A DNA stretch of 54,088 nucleotides from Marinobacter sp. B9-2 (GTDB lineage Bacteria; Pseudomonadota; Gammaproteobacteria; Pseudomonadales; Oleiphilaceae), in NCBI GenBank assembly GCA_003030785.1, contig PYVH01000010.1, positions 1 through 54,088 on the forward strand, read 5' to 3'. Position 1 is the stretch's first letter. Each line of letters starts with the position of its first letter. Both the position numbers and the translations under genes were made by a program. The notes beneath the pieces were generated by a model that saw only the letters and a program-made list of their open reading frames with translations, was not told where the DNA came from and searched no databases. This document shows positions 17,331 through 26,314 of this stretch, in pieces.

Positions 17331-18239
17331 TTATCCCAAGGACAGGAACACGCCCATAAAAACCGGCGACAGGAAAGACAGCAGAAAACCGGAGGCAATT
17401 GCCACTGGCACGCAGGTCAGCCCGCCACTGCTGCGGATCACCGGCAGAGTGAAGTCCATAGCGGTAGCGCCCCCATAACCGATGGCCATTGCCGGTCGGC
17501 TGGCGATCAGCAGCGGAATAATGGCGAGTGCCACGATCTCCCTCAGCACATCGTTCAGAAACGCGACGCCGCCCCAGGCAGGTCCGAGGGCTTCGCCAAT
17601 GACAATCCCGGACAGCGAGTACCAGCCGAACCCGGAGGCGACCGCCAGGGCGTCGTGCCAGGGCAGCCCCAGCCAGGGTATCAGCAGAGCCCCAGCCACC
17701 AGGGAACTGAGCGCCAGGGCAACGGCGATCCCCAGGCCCTGACGATTCATCAGGAGCTTGCGCAGTGACAGACCGGCATTGCGTAACTGGAGGCCAATCA
17801 GGAACAGGAGGAACATCAGCGCCCAGGTAGCCACTTGCTCGGCCATGGGCATGTCCGGCAGGAGGTAGTACCCGGCCAGGAGACCAGCAATTACCGCCAC
17901 CAGAGGTTTCAGGCCGGCAAGGAACAGCCTTCGGTAGCCCGGGCTGACACTCCCTTCAACCCGCTCAACCGACATTGGCTGCCACCGGTGAAACAGAAAG
18001 AGGCCGATCATGTTGGCGACAAAAAGCACCAGCACCAGTGCCACAACCTGGGTTGCCATGCCGCCCAGCTGTGCCGCCAGCCCCTCCATCTGACCTAGCC
18101 CCAGGCCGAGCAACAGCAGGATAAAGTAGACCAGCCCCTCCACCGTGTAATGGATCACGGTCATGGCCCTGCGATTCTCAAGGGCGATGGCAAATCCCAG
18201 GAACAGGGGAGCAAGAATGAGCAGGGCTCCGGTCAGCAT
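17331..18239 (-). CDS. lysO: LysO-type lysine exporter
   Basis: A 302-residue inner-membrane protein with about eight membrane segments. It matches the LysO (YbjE) family that exports lysine and toxic analogues such as thialysine. Diagnostic motifs in the C-terminal half are ASGFGWYSLSGIVIGE, AFLNDVLREIVALAIIPLL and GYGGATAMDFTLPVI, which hold the conserved acidic residues. GAGG lies just before the ATG. It is upstream of the binding-protein/cyclase pair on the same strand, but an AT-rich 102-base gap probably separates the transcription units. In other bacteria lysO is Lys/Arg-responsive; no regulator gene is seen here. Confidence 0.87.
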   Translation of the reverse strand: MLTGALLILAPLFLGFAIALENRRAMTVIHYTVEGLVYFILLLLGLGLGQMEGLAAQLGGMATQVVALVLVLFVANMIGLFLFHRWQPMSVERVEGSVSPGYRRLFLAGLKPLVAVIAGLLAGYYLLPDMPMAEQVATWALMFLLFLIGLQLRNAGLSLRKLLMNRQGLGIAVALALSSLVAGALLIPWLGLPWHDALAVASGFGWYSLSGIVIGEALGPAWGGVAFLNDVLREIVALAIIPLLIASRPAMAIGYGGATAMDFTLPVIRSSGGLTCVPVAIASGFLLSFLSPVFMGVFLSLG

Positions 18240-18269
18240 GGTGTCCTCAAAAAACAGAAGGGGTGGTTA

Positions 18270-18638
18270 TCAGGTTAGCGGTTTGAACTGGTCGGGATCG
18301 GCTTCGGGACTCGCCTGTTCAGGCTCAGGGGTTCCGATGGTGCGGGCAAGGCGTTGGGCCGTCACGGACCACACTACATAGTCACCGGGCTTTGGGTCAT
18401 AGCCTTTTCCCATCATGGTGCCGGCAACGCTTCTCAGAACCGATTCAGCGCGGGCCTGGGTTGGCCAGGGGCCCCTGCAGAACTGGCCATCAGGCCGACC
18501 CTTATCCGGGCCCGCCAGTGCCACCAGCCCCCAGTGACCATCGCCAACGGGCCGGATATGCAGCTCAATCCGCTGGCTGTCATTCACCATCACAAGGTCC
18601 CGGAGCGGGCTGCGGCCGTGGAAATAGTGAAGCTTCAT
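18270..18638 (-). CDS. Hypothetical protein, 122 residues
   Basis: I do not recognise this protein. It is soluble, with no signal peptide or membrane helix. The N-terminal part is strand-like (MKLHYFHGRSPLRDLVMVNDSQR, then IELHIRPVGDGHWGLVALAG). A middle region PWPTQARAESVLRSVAGTM is helical, PGDYVVWSVTAQRLART follows, and the tail is acidic and Pro-rich. It starts 12 bases after the DUF2288 stop, so the pair is likely one unit. Codon use matches neighbours, which supports a real gene despite a weak ribosome site. Confidence 0.7.
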   Translation of the reverse strand: MKLHYFHGRSPLRDLVMVNDSQRIELHIRPVGDGHWGLVALAGPDKGRPDGQFCRGPWPTQARAESVLRSVAGTMMGKGYDPKPGDYVVWSVTAQRLARTIGTPEPEQASPEADPDQFKPLT

Positions 18639-18650
18639 GGTGCCGGGCTG

Positions 18651-18971
18651 TCAGTGCAGAACATGACCTGACCTGTCCTGAACCAGAACCCAGGGCGCGA
18701 TGACCACCGCCCAGAGCTCCGCATTGCGGTCGTACCAGCTTTGCGCGGTATCCGGCGCAACCTCGCCAACCCTGCCGTCTTTCATCCATTGTTCGAAACG
18801 GGTTTTGTTATCCGCGGCCAATTCGGTGGCCACCTCGAGCAGATCCAGTTCCGGCGCCACCCGGACAACCTGTCCCCGGGCAAAATAGGTCTGCAATTCA
18901 TGCCAGCGGATGCGGGAAGTCTCGAGATTCAGTTTGGTTTTCAGTTCGTCCCGGGACGGGGAGGATGACAT
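18651..18971 (-). CDS. DUF2288 family protein
   Basis: A 106-residue cytoplasmic protein matching DUF2288 across its length: LNLETSRIRWHELQTYFARGQ, then ELDLLEVATELAADN, then the C-terminal AELWAVVIAPWVLVQDR. The function of this family is unknown; it is common in gammaproteobacteria and cyanobacteria. The ATG at 18971 follows a good ribosome site (GAAGAGG), better than the in-frame start seven codons upstream. Followed closely by the 122-residue hypothetical gene. Confidence 0.85.
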   Translation of the reverse strand: MSSSPSRDELKTKLNLETSRIRWHELQTYFARGQVVRVAPELDLLEVATELAADNKTRFEQWMKDGRVGEVAPDTAQSWYDRNAELWAVVIAPWVLVQDRSGHVLH

Positions 18972-19061
18972 GGGTACCTCTTCAATCAACACAGGGTCAG
19001 GTTGGCCAGACTACCGGAAATCGCACTCGTCCGCATCTGTTCGGAGCCAGCCAGGAAGCCC

Positions 19062-19469
19062 TTATGGCCTCATTTGGGCGCTGGCCAGAATCTCCGAAAT
19101 CTGCTCCGATAGCGTCATGGGGTCAAACGGTTTGGGGATCACGCCTGCTGCACCCAGGGCCCGGTACTCATCAATTTCGGAGCGCTGCAGCCTTGCCGTC
19201 ATGAAAATCACCGGCACTTGCGCCATGCCCGGCAACTCCCTTAGCGCCCGCAGGGTTTCAGGCCCGTCCATACCGGGCATCATGACATCAAGCAGCACCA
19301 GTTCCGGGTCAAACTCTGGAGCCACCTTCAGGGCGTGTGCCCCAGATTCACAGAGCCGGGCCGTAAACCCTCCCACGTCCTGCAGCGCGATTTCAGCAAT
19401 TGCCCGGATATCCGGATCGTCTTCCACATACATAACCCGTTGAGGCAAACCTTCCCTTTCAGCCACCAC
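19062..19469 (-). CDS. Stand-alone response regulator receiver protein
   Basis: A 135-residue single-domain receiver. The acidic pocket VEDDPD, the phosphoacceptor Asp in VLLDVMMPGMDG, the Thr in VIFMTAR and the Lys in PKPFDP are all intact, and there is no output domain. Such proteins shuttle phosphate in relays or act by binding partners, as CheY does. The GTG at 19469 was chosen because CAGGAG, embedded in the end of the upstream gene, lies at the right distance; it begins four bases after that gene's stop. It is the last gene of the three-gene signalling unit 19062-22322. Confidence 0.9.
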   Translation of the reverse strand: MVAEREGLPQRVMYVEDDPDIRAIAEIALQDVGGFTARLCESGAHALKVAPEFDPELVLLDVMMPGMDGPETLRALRELPGMAQVPVIFMTARLQRSEIDEYRALGAAGVIPKPFDPMTLSEQISEILASAQMRP

Positions 19470-19473
19470 GGCC

Positions 19474-20604
19474 CTACTCCTGTAACTGGTTTTCGGTTTC
19501 CAGACCAATACGCCGAAGCAGCTTCTGACACTCCCCGGTCGCCTGTTCGTCAGCGGCAATCATGGCAGCCGCGCGCATGATCAACCGTTCGTCCCGCGTG
19601 CAATCACCCGGAATGAAGTGGACAGCCCCGATCAGCTCCCGCAGACCAAGCGGCAGTCGCCACTGCACTTTCAATCGGTTGCCATAGGCTTGTGACCACT
19701 GGTTCAGGGCCTGCTCTGCTTCGTTTTCCCCGAGAGAACCTCCGGCCCCAATATGCTGGTTAAGCACCTTGAGTACCGCCAGCTCCCCCAACCGACTGAG
19801 CAGCCCGGCCTGTTGGAACACGACTGGCTGTTTTTTCAGCCTGATCGCCAGACGCTGGGCCTCCTTGGCCACCTGCAGCGACATTTCATGATGCTTTACT
19901 GCCAGCTCCCTGAGTGATTCGTGCTGCAGTTTATTGGACACATCCAGGGACAGGGCAAGGGCCTGATTGAGGGCCAGCGCCACACCAATCGACGCTATGG
20001 CGTCCCTGAGGGTTTCCACCGGCTTGCCAGTCCGGCGGAACGAACTGCTGTTCGCCACATCCATCAGGCGAGCGGTCAGGCTGGTTTCCTCCCGCCACCG
20101 TTCGGCCAGCTGCGCCGGTGACAATTCGTCCTGCCGCTGTACGAGCTCGAGAATCTCCTGTGGGTCAACATCAGACGGTAGCTGAATCACCTGTCCCAGC
20201 GAGTTTTCCAGCAATTCAGCGACTGGCTTCAGCTCCCGGGACTCGATCTTCAGAAGTTTGGCAAGGCGCTCGTGCAGCAGCTGTACTTCGAAGGGTTTGG
20301 TTATGTACCCGTTAATACCGTAATGCGCCGCCTGCAAAACCGACTCGCGATCAGAGCGCCCGGAAACCATCACCACCGGCACGTCGCGATCTGAACCGCG
20401 AATCTTCCTGACCAGATCGAGACCCGACCCATCAGGCAGATTCCAGTCTGCGATGACCAGATCAAAACGGTCTCTGGCCGCCCGTTGATGTGCCTCAGCA
20501 AGCGTCGCCACAACCGTCACCGCAACTCCGGGATACAGCCCGGCCACCACGGTTTCCAGCAACTCGGCAATGAGATCATCATCTTCAAGTATCAATGCTT
20601 TCAA
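19474..20604 (-). CDS. Receiver-HDOD response regulator
   Basis: A 376-residue regulator. The N-terminal receiver (about 1-120) has the acidic LEDDDL, acceptor Asp in VIADWNLPDGSG and TKPFE, so it should be phosphorylated. The rest (about 145-340) is an HDOD domain (VQRQDELSPAQLAERWREE, LMDVANSSSF, AIASIGVALALNQAL, AGLLSRLGELAVLK). HDOD is a catalytically dead relative of HD domains used for protein contacts in c-di-GMP and chemotaxis-linked signalling. It lies between the HPt-cyclase (29-base gap) and the lone receiver (4-base gap). Confidence 0.9.
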   Translation of the reverse strand: MKALILEDDDLIAELLETVVAGLYPGVAVTVVATLAEAHQRAARDRFDLVIADWNLPDGSGLDLVRKIRGSDRDVPVVMVSGRSDRESVLQAAHYGINGYITKPFEVQLLHERLAKLLKIESRELKPVAELLENSLGQVIQLPSDVDPQEILELVQRQDELSPAQLAERWREETSLTARLMDVANSSSFRRTGKPVETLRDAIASIGVALALNQALALSLDVSNKLQHESLRELAVKHHEMSLQVAKEAQRLAIRLKKQPVVFQQAGLLSRLGELAVLKVLNQHIGAGGSLGENEAEQALNQWSQAYGNRLKVQWRLPLGLRELIGAVHFIPGDCTRDERLIMRAAAMIAADEQATGECQKLLRRIGLETENQLQE

Positions 20605-20633
20605 GAATCCACCTCTGGGCTACACGGCAAGGA

Positions 20634-22322
20634 TTATTGGAGAGAGTAAACGGTAACGCCATTACGGCCGCCGCGCTTTCGTTGATAGAGGGCCTGGTCA
20701 GCAGCTTCCAGGGCGTCCTCTCCATTCGGAAAGTCGTTAATCGCGGCAATGCCAGCGCTGAGCGTTACCTGGAAACTGCTCTCGCCAACGGAGAACGCCA
20801 GTTCGGCGAAACTCTCGCCGATACCCTGAATCAGCTCTGCCGCTGCCGGAACCGGGCATTGCGGCAAGACCACGAGGAATTCCTCGCCTCCATACCGACC
20901 AATCATGTCGGTTTCCCGCAAGCGGTTCCTCAGCAGATTCGCAAGGGTGCGGATGACTATATCCCCGTACCGGTGGCCCCAGGTGTCGTTGATACGCTTG
21001 AAATGATCCAGATCCAGCATAACCAGGCTGGAAGGATGTCCGTCCCGACGACACCGGGCGAGTTCCTTTTCCACTTCCTGCTTGATCAGTGAATGTTTAA
21101 GCAGGCCGGTCAGGCTGTCCCGGTTCATGAGTTCCGACAACTGCCGTGCCCGGTAGCACCGGATCCTGACCGACCGGACCAGGTAATCATCGGAGACCGG
21201 CTTCATCAGGAACTCATCCGCCCCCTTGGACAGCGCCTCCAACTGGTTGTCCGGATCATCCTCGGACGAGAGGTAGATGATCGGCAGGCTCAGCCAGCGC
21301 GGCTCAAACCGGATCAACCGCGCCAGGGTCACCCCGGAGTAATCACCAATCTGGACATCCATCAGGACGATATCCGGCTGAAAGGCTGACAAAGTGGGCA
21401 TGAGATCGAGAGGGTCCGATACTGTCTGCGCCTCGATACCCGCCGACTGCAGCACCAGGCAATAATGCTCGGCCAGCTCTGTGTCATCTTCAACAATCAA
21501 CACCCGGCCCTGAACGCCAGCGCTTCGCTCAATCGCCAGAGATTCGATGCGTTCGGCAAGTTCGGGAACATCCACCGGCTCCGGGAAGAATGCGTAGGCG
21601 CCCAGTTTCGCCACATGGTATTTATTGCCGAACGACGCATCAGCGCCTACGCAGATCACCGGCAGGCGCCTGCGGGCCCCCTTTGCCATAAACTGGTTGC
21701 GAAGCGCCATCACATCCGCCACCGCTGAGTCGCTACACAGTATGGCGGCAGCACCCGGGGTGTCCGCCAGCGCTTCCTGCACCGCGGCCGTAGCATGTCG
21801 ATCGACGGTCCGGCAGTCAAAGCCATAGCGAGCCATCTCGGCACCGAGCGAGGCCAATCCCTCGCGGCCGTCGTCCATGACAATCACGCTTACCTGCATA
21901 CCGTGACTGCCCTCGAATGCGTCGCCCCTTGAAACGGTGGTCTGGCCCTGGTCGCGGTTTTCGCTTTTTACTTCGATGAGTTTTGCCAGGGCATCAATGC
22001 CGTCGGCAAACCCGTCGTTCACCTCAATGGTCTGACTGTGGCTGTTGTCGGCATCTGTGAGCTCTTCGGCCTGACTTTTCAGCTTTTTTTCCAGGGCCCG
22101 GGCCGCAACACCCAGCTCCGCCAAACCAAAAGTACCGGCTGAACCGGCAAGGCGGTGCAGTTGCTGATAGCACTGGATAAGGCCCTCCGCAGACAGTTCA
22201 CCACGGCGGGCCTGCTCTGCGTATGCACGCAGAGCTTCAATGTCTGCGCTCGCGCGAACGAGGAACTTCTGCCTCAGCGCTGCCAGTTTTGCCGAGACAT
22301 CGCTGTTTTCCTGCGAAGCCAA
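20634..22322 (-). CDS. HPt-REC-REC-GGDEF hybrid diguanylate cyclase
   Basis: A cytoplasmic c-di-GMP synthase of about 562 residues. The HPt domain has the phosphorylatable His in HRLAGSAGTFG. A first receiver is degenerate: SVIVMDDG at the start, CSDSAVAD at the acceptor position, and PEP where the invariant Lys-Pro should be. A second receiver is intact (VEDDTE, LMDVQIGDYSG, LMKPVSD). A GGDEF domain follows with active-site GGEEF and I-site RETD five residues before it. HPt at the N-terminus of a cyclase suggests it receives or passes phosphate in a relay with the two divergent kinases. The start is uncertain: the TTG at 22322 has GGGAGA ahead of it, while a longer TTG start at 22361 has a weaker site. 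First gene of a unit with REC-HDOD and REC. Confidence 0.88.
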   Translation of the reverse strand: MASQENSDVSAKLAALRQKFLVRASADIEALRAYAEQARRGELSAEGLIQCYQQLHRLAGSAGTFGLAELGVAARALEKKLKSQAEELTDADNSHSQTIEVNDGFADGIDALAKLIEVKSENRDQGQTTVSRGDAFEGSHGMQVSVIVMDDGREGLASLGAEMARYGFDCRTVDRHATAAVQEALADTPGAAAILCSDSAVADVMALRNQFMAKGARRRLPVICVGADASFGNKYHVAKLGAYAFFPEPVDVPELAERIESLAIERSAGVQGRVLIVEDDTELAEHYCLVLQSAGIEAQTVSDPLDLMPTLSAFQPDIVLMDVQIGDYSGVTLARLIRFEPRWLSLPIIYLSSEDDPDNQLEALSKGADEFLMKPVSDDYLVRSVRIRCYRARQLSELMNRDSLTGLLKHSLIKQEVEKELARCRRDGHPSSLVMLDLDHFKRINDTWGHRYGDIVIRTLANLLRNRLRETDMIGRYGGEEFLVVLPQCPVPAAAELIQGIGESFAELAFSVGESSFQVTLSAGIAAINDFPNGEDALEAADQALYQRKRGGRNGVTVYSLQ

Positions 22323-22428
22323 ATCAATTCTCCCGATGAATGTATTTTGCCGCCCTGACAAAATCCACTATTCTCGCCCCAATAGAACCATGTTTGCGCT
22401 CGCCCGGCCATAACCTTAAGGAAGTATA

Positions 22429-24222
22429 TTGCGAAACCTGTCCCTAGGCAGTCGCGTCGCCCTGATTGCCATCTTCAGCAGCATTGTTACGGTCGCTGTG
22501 TTGTTAGCGATCGCTTATAACCAGCTGGTGCGGGACTTCGAAAATGTGCTGACCCAGCGCCAACTGCTCGAGACCGAAGCCAACGCCAACCGGGTAAACC
22601 AGGACCTGCAGGTTCGGCTGCAGGCTCTGGAGACCTTTGCTGCACTACTGACGGACGGTGAGGACCGACTACCACTGCCACGAATCGAGAGCCTTGTGGG
22701 CCGGCAACCATCCCTGCAGTCCTACTTTCAGGAAGGCCTGGTGGTATTTGATGACAACGGCGTTGCCATCGCTGAGAACGTGCATGTTCCCGGTCGCCTG
22801 GGCACCTCCTACGCAGACCGGCAGCACTTCCGGACAGCGTTTTCATCACGGAGCCCGGTTATCAGCCGGCCGATCATTGGCCGGACCACCGGTCTCCCCC
22901 TGCTATCCTTCCTGGCTCCCATTGAAAGTGATGACGGCGATCTGTTGGGGTTTGCCGGCGGCATTATCAATCTTGCCGAAGCGAGCATCATTCCAATGGA
23001 GGACGCCAACCGTCCGGATACGGTGTTCAAGGTCCTCGATACCGACCATTTCATACAGGTGGATGCCCTGTCCGGCACAAATATCATGCCGGACCTCCCC
23101 GCCCCCGGTGAAAACCTGATCGTCGACGCGGCGCTGTCCGGCGTCACCTCTGGCGTTGTGACTGATCGGGCCGGGGAAAAATGGATCTACGCCACCCGTC
23201 ACCTGGAGCGGGTGGGCTGGATGTTCCTCCGCGCGGTGCCTTACGAACAGGCAACGCAGCCGGCCTGGGCTTCGTTCCGGGCGTTCTTTGTCATCAGCAT
23301 TGTTGCCATGCTGATACTTGCGATCACTGCCTGGACGCTGGCCCGCGCCGCAACCCGGCCGCTGGAAAAAATGTCGTCAAAAATCCGCGCCATGGCCCGG
23401 GATGGTTTCGTCTCTGCCCGGCTTAAACCTGCCGGGCCACCAGAAATCCGGAGCGTCGCCAGCGCCTTCAATCAACTGATGGAAGAACGGGAGGCCCTGG
23501 ACGTGCTCAAGGACCAGTTCGTGTCCACCGTAAGCCACGAACTGCGCACGCCACTGACCTCGATCAACGGCTCCCTGAAGCTTCTCAACTCCGGTGCCTC
23601 CGGCGATCTACCGGTCAAAGCCCGGGCCATGGTGGATGTAGCACTCCGCAATAGCGAGCAGCTGCAACGGCTGATTTCCGATCTGCTGGACTTTAACAAG
23701 GCTTTGGCCGGCCAGATGCCCATCAACCTGGAAACCATCGAGGTCAACTCAGCCATTGCCGATGCCTGCGACAGCAACGGCGCCATGGCCAGACATTACC
23801 GAGTTCCGCTCACTGCGAAACAGGGCGAATCCCGGTATGTAAGCGCGGATCCTCTGCGCCTCCGGCAAATTCTCGACAACTTTATCAGCAATGCCCTCAA
23901 GTTCTCCCCTCTTGAGGGGACCGTCGAAGTCCGTTCCGAATTAACCACATCTGGCCAGGTCCGTATCACAGTGACCGATCAGGGCAAGGGTGTGCCAGAA
24001 AGCTTTCTGCCCCGTCTTTTCCACCGTTTTGCCCAGGCGGAGTCCGGCTCAACCCGGGCCAGGGCAGGCACAGGTCTGGGCCTGGCGATAACCCGGGAGC
24101 TTGCAACGCTCATGAACGGTGAGGTCGGCTATTATTATCAGAATGGGGCCCATTTCTGGGTGGAATTGCCCGCCGCGAAGCCTGAAAAGCCGGAATCCGG
24201 AGACCGCCATGAAAACGCCTGA
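22429..24222 (+). CDS. Membrane sensor histidine kinase with periplasmic Cache domain
   Basis: A 597-residue inner-membrane kinase. Membrane helix 1 (about 7-27), a periplasmic double-Cache-like domain (about 40-275: SYFQEGLVVFDDNG, SYADRQHFRTAF, SPVISRPIIGRTTG), helix 2 (about 282-305), a HAMP linker (RPLEKMSSKIRAMARDG), then HisKA with the phosphorylated His in FVSTVSHELRTPLTS, and HATPase_c with ILDNFISNALKFSP, DQGKGVPE and GTGLGLAI. All catalytic boxes are intact. The Cache domain is of the type that binds small organic ligands. It starts at a TTG after AAGGAAG. It is divergent from the HPt-cyclase unit across about 67-106 bases, and its 3' end overlaps the next kinase by 14 bases. Confidence 0.92.
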   Translation: MRNLSLGSRVALIAIFSSIVTVAVLLAIAYNQLVRDFENVLTQRQLLETEANANRVNQDLQVRLQALETFAALLTDGEDRLPLPRIESLVGRQPSLQSYFQEGLVVFDDNGVAIAENVHVPGRLGTSYADRQHFRTAFSSRSPVISRPIIGRTTGLPLLSFLAPIESDDGDLLGFAGGIINLAEASIIPMEDANRPDTVFKVLDTDHFIQVDALSGTNIMPDLPAPGENLIVDAALSGVTSGVVTDRAGEKWIYATRHLERVGWMFLRAVPYEQATQPAWASFRAFFVISIVAMLILAITAWTLARAATRPLEKMSSKIRAMARDGFVSARLKPAGPPEIRSVASAFNQLMEEREALDVLKDQFVSTVSHELRTPLTSINGSLKLLNSGASGDLPVKARAMVDVALRNSEQLQRLISDLLDFNKALAGQMPINLETIEVNSAIADACDSNGAMARHYRVPLTAKQGESRYVSADPLRLRQILDNFISNALKFSPLEGTVEVRSELTTSGQVRITVTDQGKGVPESFLPRLFHRFAQAESGSTRARAGTGLGLAITRELATLMNGEVGYYYQNGAHFWVELPAAKPEKPESGDRHENA

Positions 24223-26278
24223 CCTGCCACCGGATGAAGCGCACCGGCTATGTGCCCTGGACGAACTGAAACTTCTGGACACACCGCCAGAGGAAAGATT
24301 TGACCGGCTCACCCGGCTTGCCGCCCGCACCTTCGATATTCCTATCGCGCTGGTATCGCTGATTGACAATAACCGGCAGTGGTTTAAATCAAGGCACGGA
24401 CTGGAAGCTCCGGAGACTGCCAGGGATATTTCGTTTTGCGGCCATGCCATTCTGAGGGAAGAGCCTCTGGTTATCGAGAACGCTCTGAACGATGAGCGGT
24501 TTGCGGACAATCCTCTGGTAACCGGGGACCCCAACATCCGTTTCTACGCGGGTGCGCCGCTTCACGATCGCCATGGTCATCGCGTTGGCACCCTCTGCGT
24601 GATTGATCGGAAACCCCGGGCGTTCTCCGCCGACGACAAAGCCACCTTGCGGGATCTCGCAGATCTGGTTGAGCGGGAATTCGGTTTCGGTGAGCTTGGC
24701 AGCTACTACGACGAGCGGAACCGGGCCCTGAATATACTTACTGAAATTGCCCTGGATACCCAGGGTGATGCGGGCCAGAGGATTACACGAGCCTTGGAAA
24801 TTGCGTGTAATTACCTGAGTCTTGAGACCGGTATCGTCAGCCGGATAACCGGCGGCGCCTACACGTTGCACTGGCATTTCACGCACCTGCAGAACACCCT
24901 GACCAACGGCACCACCATGCCCCTGGAGCGCACCTACTGCTCACTGATGGTCGCAAAGGGACAGGTGCTGGCCATTGATCATATGGGGCAGTCGGCTTAT
25001 CGCAACCACATCTGCTACCAGGTCTTCAGGCTGGAAAGCTACCTGGCTGCCCCCATCTGGATTGACGGCGAGATATACGGCACCATCAATTTTTCCTCCA
25101 GGCATCCAAGACTGACCGCGTTCAGCGCCACCGAGCGCATGTTCGTCACGCTACTGGCACGCTGGGTCGCGGACACCATATACCAGCAGCAGCATACGGA
25201 AACCCTCAACAAGCTGGTGACCCAGACTCCCGGCATGCTCTATCAGTATCGCCTCTGGCCCGACGGCCACAGCAGCTTTCCCTACACCAGTCCCGGCATT
25301 CAGGACATTTATGGGGTTTCGGGGGAGGAGGTAGCCGCTGACGCCTCTCCTGTGTTCGACCGGATTCATCCGGACGATCTGGCAGGAGTGGCAGAATCCA
25401 TCCAGCGCTCTGCAGAGTCACTTGAGCAGTGGCAGCATCAGTATCGCATTCGCTGGAAAACCGGTGGCTGGCACTGGGTGGAAGGGCTCGCCCGGCCTGA
25501 ACCACTGCCGGATGGCAGTACTCTATGGCATGGCTATATCTCTGACGTGCACGAGCGCCACAAGATCGATGAAATGAAAAACCAGTTCATTTCCACCGTG
25601 AGCCACGAACTCAGAACACCTCTCACGTCCATCTCTGGTTCCCTGGGACTGATTCTTGGTGGGGCTACCGGGCCACTTACCCAGAAAACCACGCAGATGC
25701 TGGATATTGCCAGGCGCAACACCGATCAGCTCAGGCGTCTGATTGACGACCTGCTGGATATCGAGAAACTGGTCACTGGCAATATGACGATTGATGCCTC
25801 CGTGCAGGACCTCGAAAGCGCGGTACGGGTGGCACTGGAGGAAATCCAGCCGCTTGCAAACCAGCACAGCATTGAGATCCAACTGAACAACGCCAATCCC
25901 GGGGTCCGTGCCAATTTCGATGGCACCCGGCTGACACAGGCCCTGTCCAACCTGCTTTCCAATGCCATCAAGTTCTCGCCGGAGGGCGACATCGTGGATG
26001 TGGACATTCGGCAATCCGGAACTCGGATAAGACTGGAAGTCAGGGATCGTGGGCCCGGCGTGCCGGAGAGTTTTCGGGACAGGATATTCCAGAAGTTTGC
26101 CCAGGCAAACGCCTCATCGTCACGCAGCAAGGAAGGCACCGGTCTGGGTCTGGCCATCACCCGGGAGCTGATGTATGCCATGGGAGGGGAAGTCGGCTTC
26201 GACTCAGAAGAGGGCAAAGGCGCCTGCTTCTGGCTAAGCCTGCCCCTGGCCGACGCAGACGATAAAGGCGCTACCTGA
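24209..26278 (+). CDS. Cytoplasmic GAF-GAF-PAS sensor histidine kinase
   Basis: A 689-residue soluble kinase with no membrane segment. The first GAF domain (about 25-165: IALVSLIDNNRQWFKSRHG, DISFCGHAIL, FYAGAPLHDRHGHRVGTLC) is of the type found in oxygen- or light-related sensors. A second GAF (about 190-340) contains ERTYCSLMVAKGQ and APIWIDGEIYGTINFSS. A PAS domain (about 355-470) follows, then HisKA (FISTVSHELRTPLTSISGS), and HATPase_c (LSNLLSNAIKFSPEG, DRGPGVPESF, GTGLGLAI). The kinase core is very close to that of the upstream membrane kinase, so both probably share a partner. The ATG lies within the upstream gene with GGAG ahead of it. It ends in a hairpin terminator. Confidence 0.92.
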   Translation: MKTPDLPPDEAHRLCALDELKLLDTPPEERFDRLTRLAARTFDIPIALVSLIDNNRQWFKSRHGLEAPETARDISFCGHAILREEPLVIENALNDERFADNPLVTGDPNIRFYAGAPLHDRHGHRVGTLCVIDRKPRAFSADDKATLRDLADLVEREFGFGELGSYYDERNRALNILTEIALDTQGDAGQRITRALEIACNYLSLETGIVSRITGGAYTLHWHFTHLQNTLTNGTTMPLERTYCSLMVAKGQVLAIDHMGQSAYRNHICYQVFRLESYLAAPIWIDGEIYGTINFSSRHPRLTAFSATERMFVTLLARWVADTIYQQQHTETLNKLVTQTPGMLYQYRLWPDGHSSFPYTSPGIQDIYGVSGEEVAADASPVFDRIHPDDLAGVAESIQRSAESLEQWQHQYRIRWKTGGWHWVEGLARPEPLPDGSTLWHGYISDVHERHKIDEMKNQFISTVSHELRTPLTSISGSLGLILGGATGPLTQKTTQMLDIARRNTDQLRRLIDDLLDIEKLVTGNMTIDASVQDLESAVRVALEEIQPLANQHSIEIQLNNANPGVRANFDGTRLTQALSNLLSNAIKFSPEGDIVDVDIRQSGTRIRLEVRDRGPGVPESFRDRIFQKFAQANASSSRSKEGTGLGLAITRELMYAMGGEVGFDSEEGKGACFWLSLPLADADDKGAT

Positions 26279-26289
26279 GAGGCAGCGCC
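26267..26289. terminator. Bidirectional hairpin between kinase and ferritin-like gene
   Basis: GGCGCT-a-CCT-gag-AGG-c-AGCGCC forms an interrupted GC stem spanning the kinase stop codon, flanked by AAA and TT. It lies between convergent genes and could stop transcription from both sides; the T run is short. Confidence 0.55.
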
Positions 26290-26314
26290 CTTGCTCGGCA
26301 CTGGTCCGCGAAGT

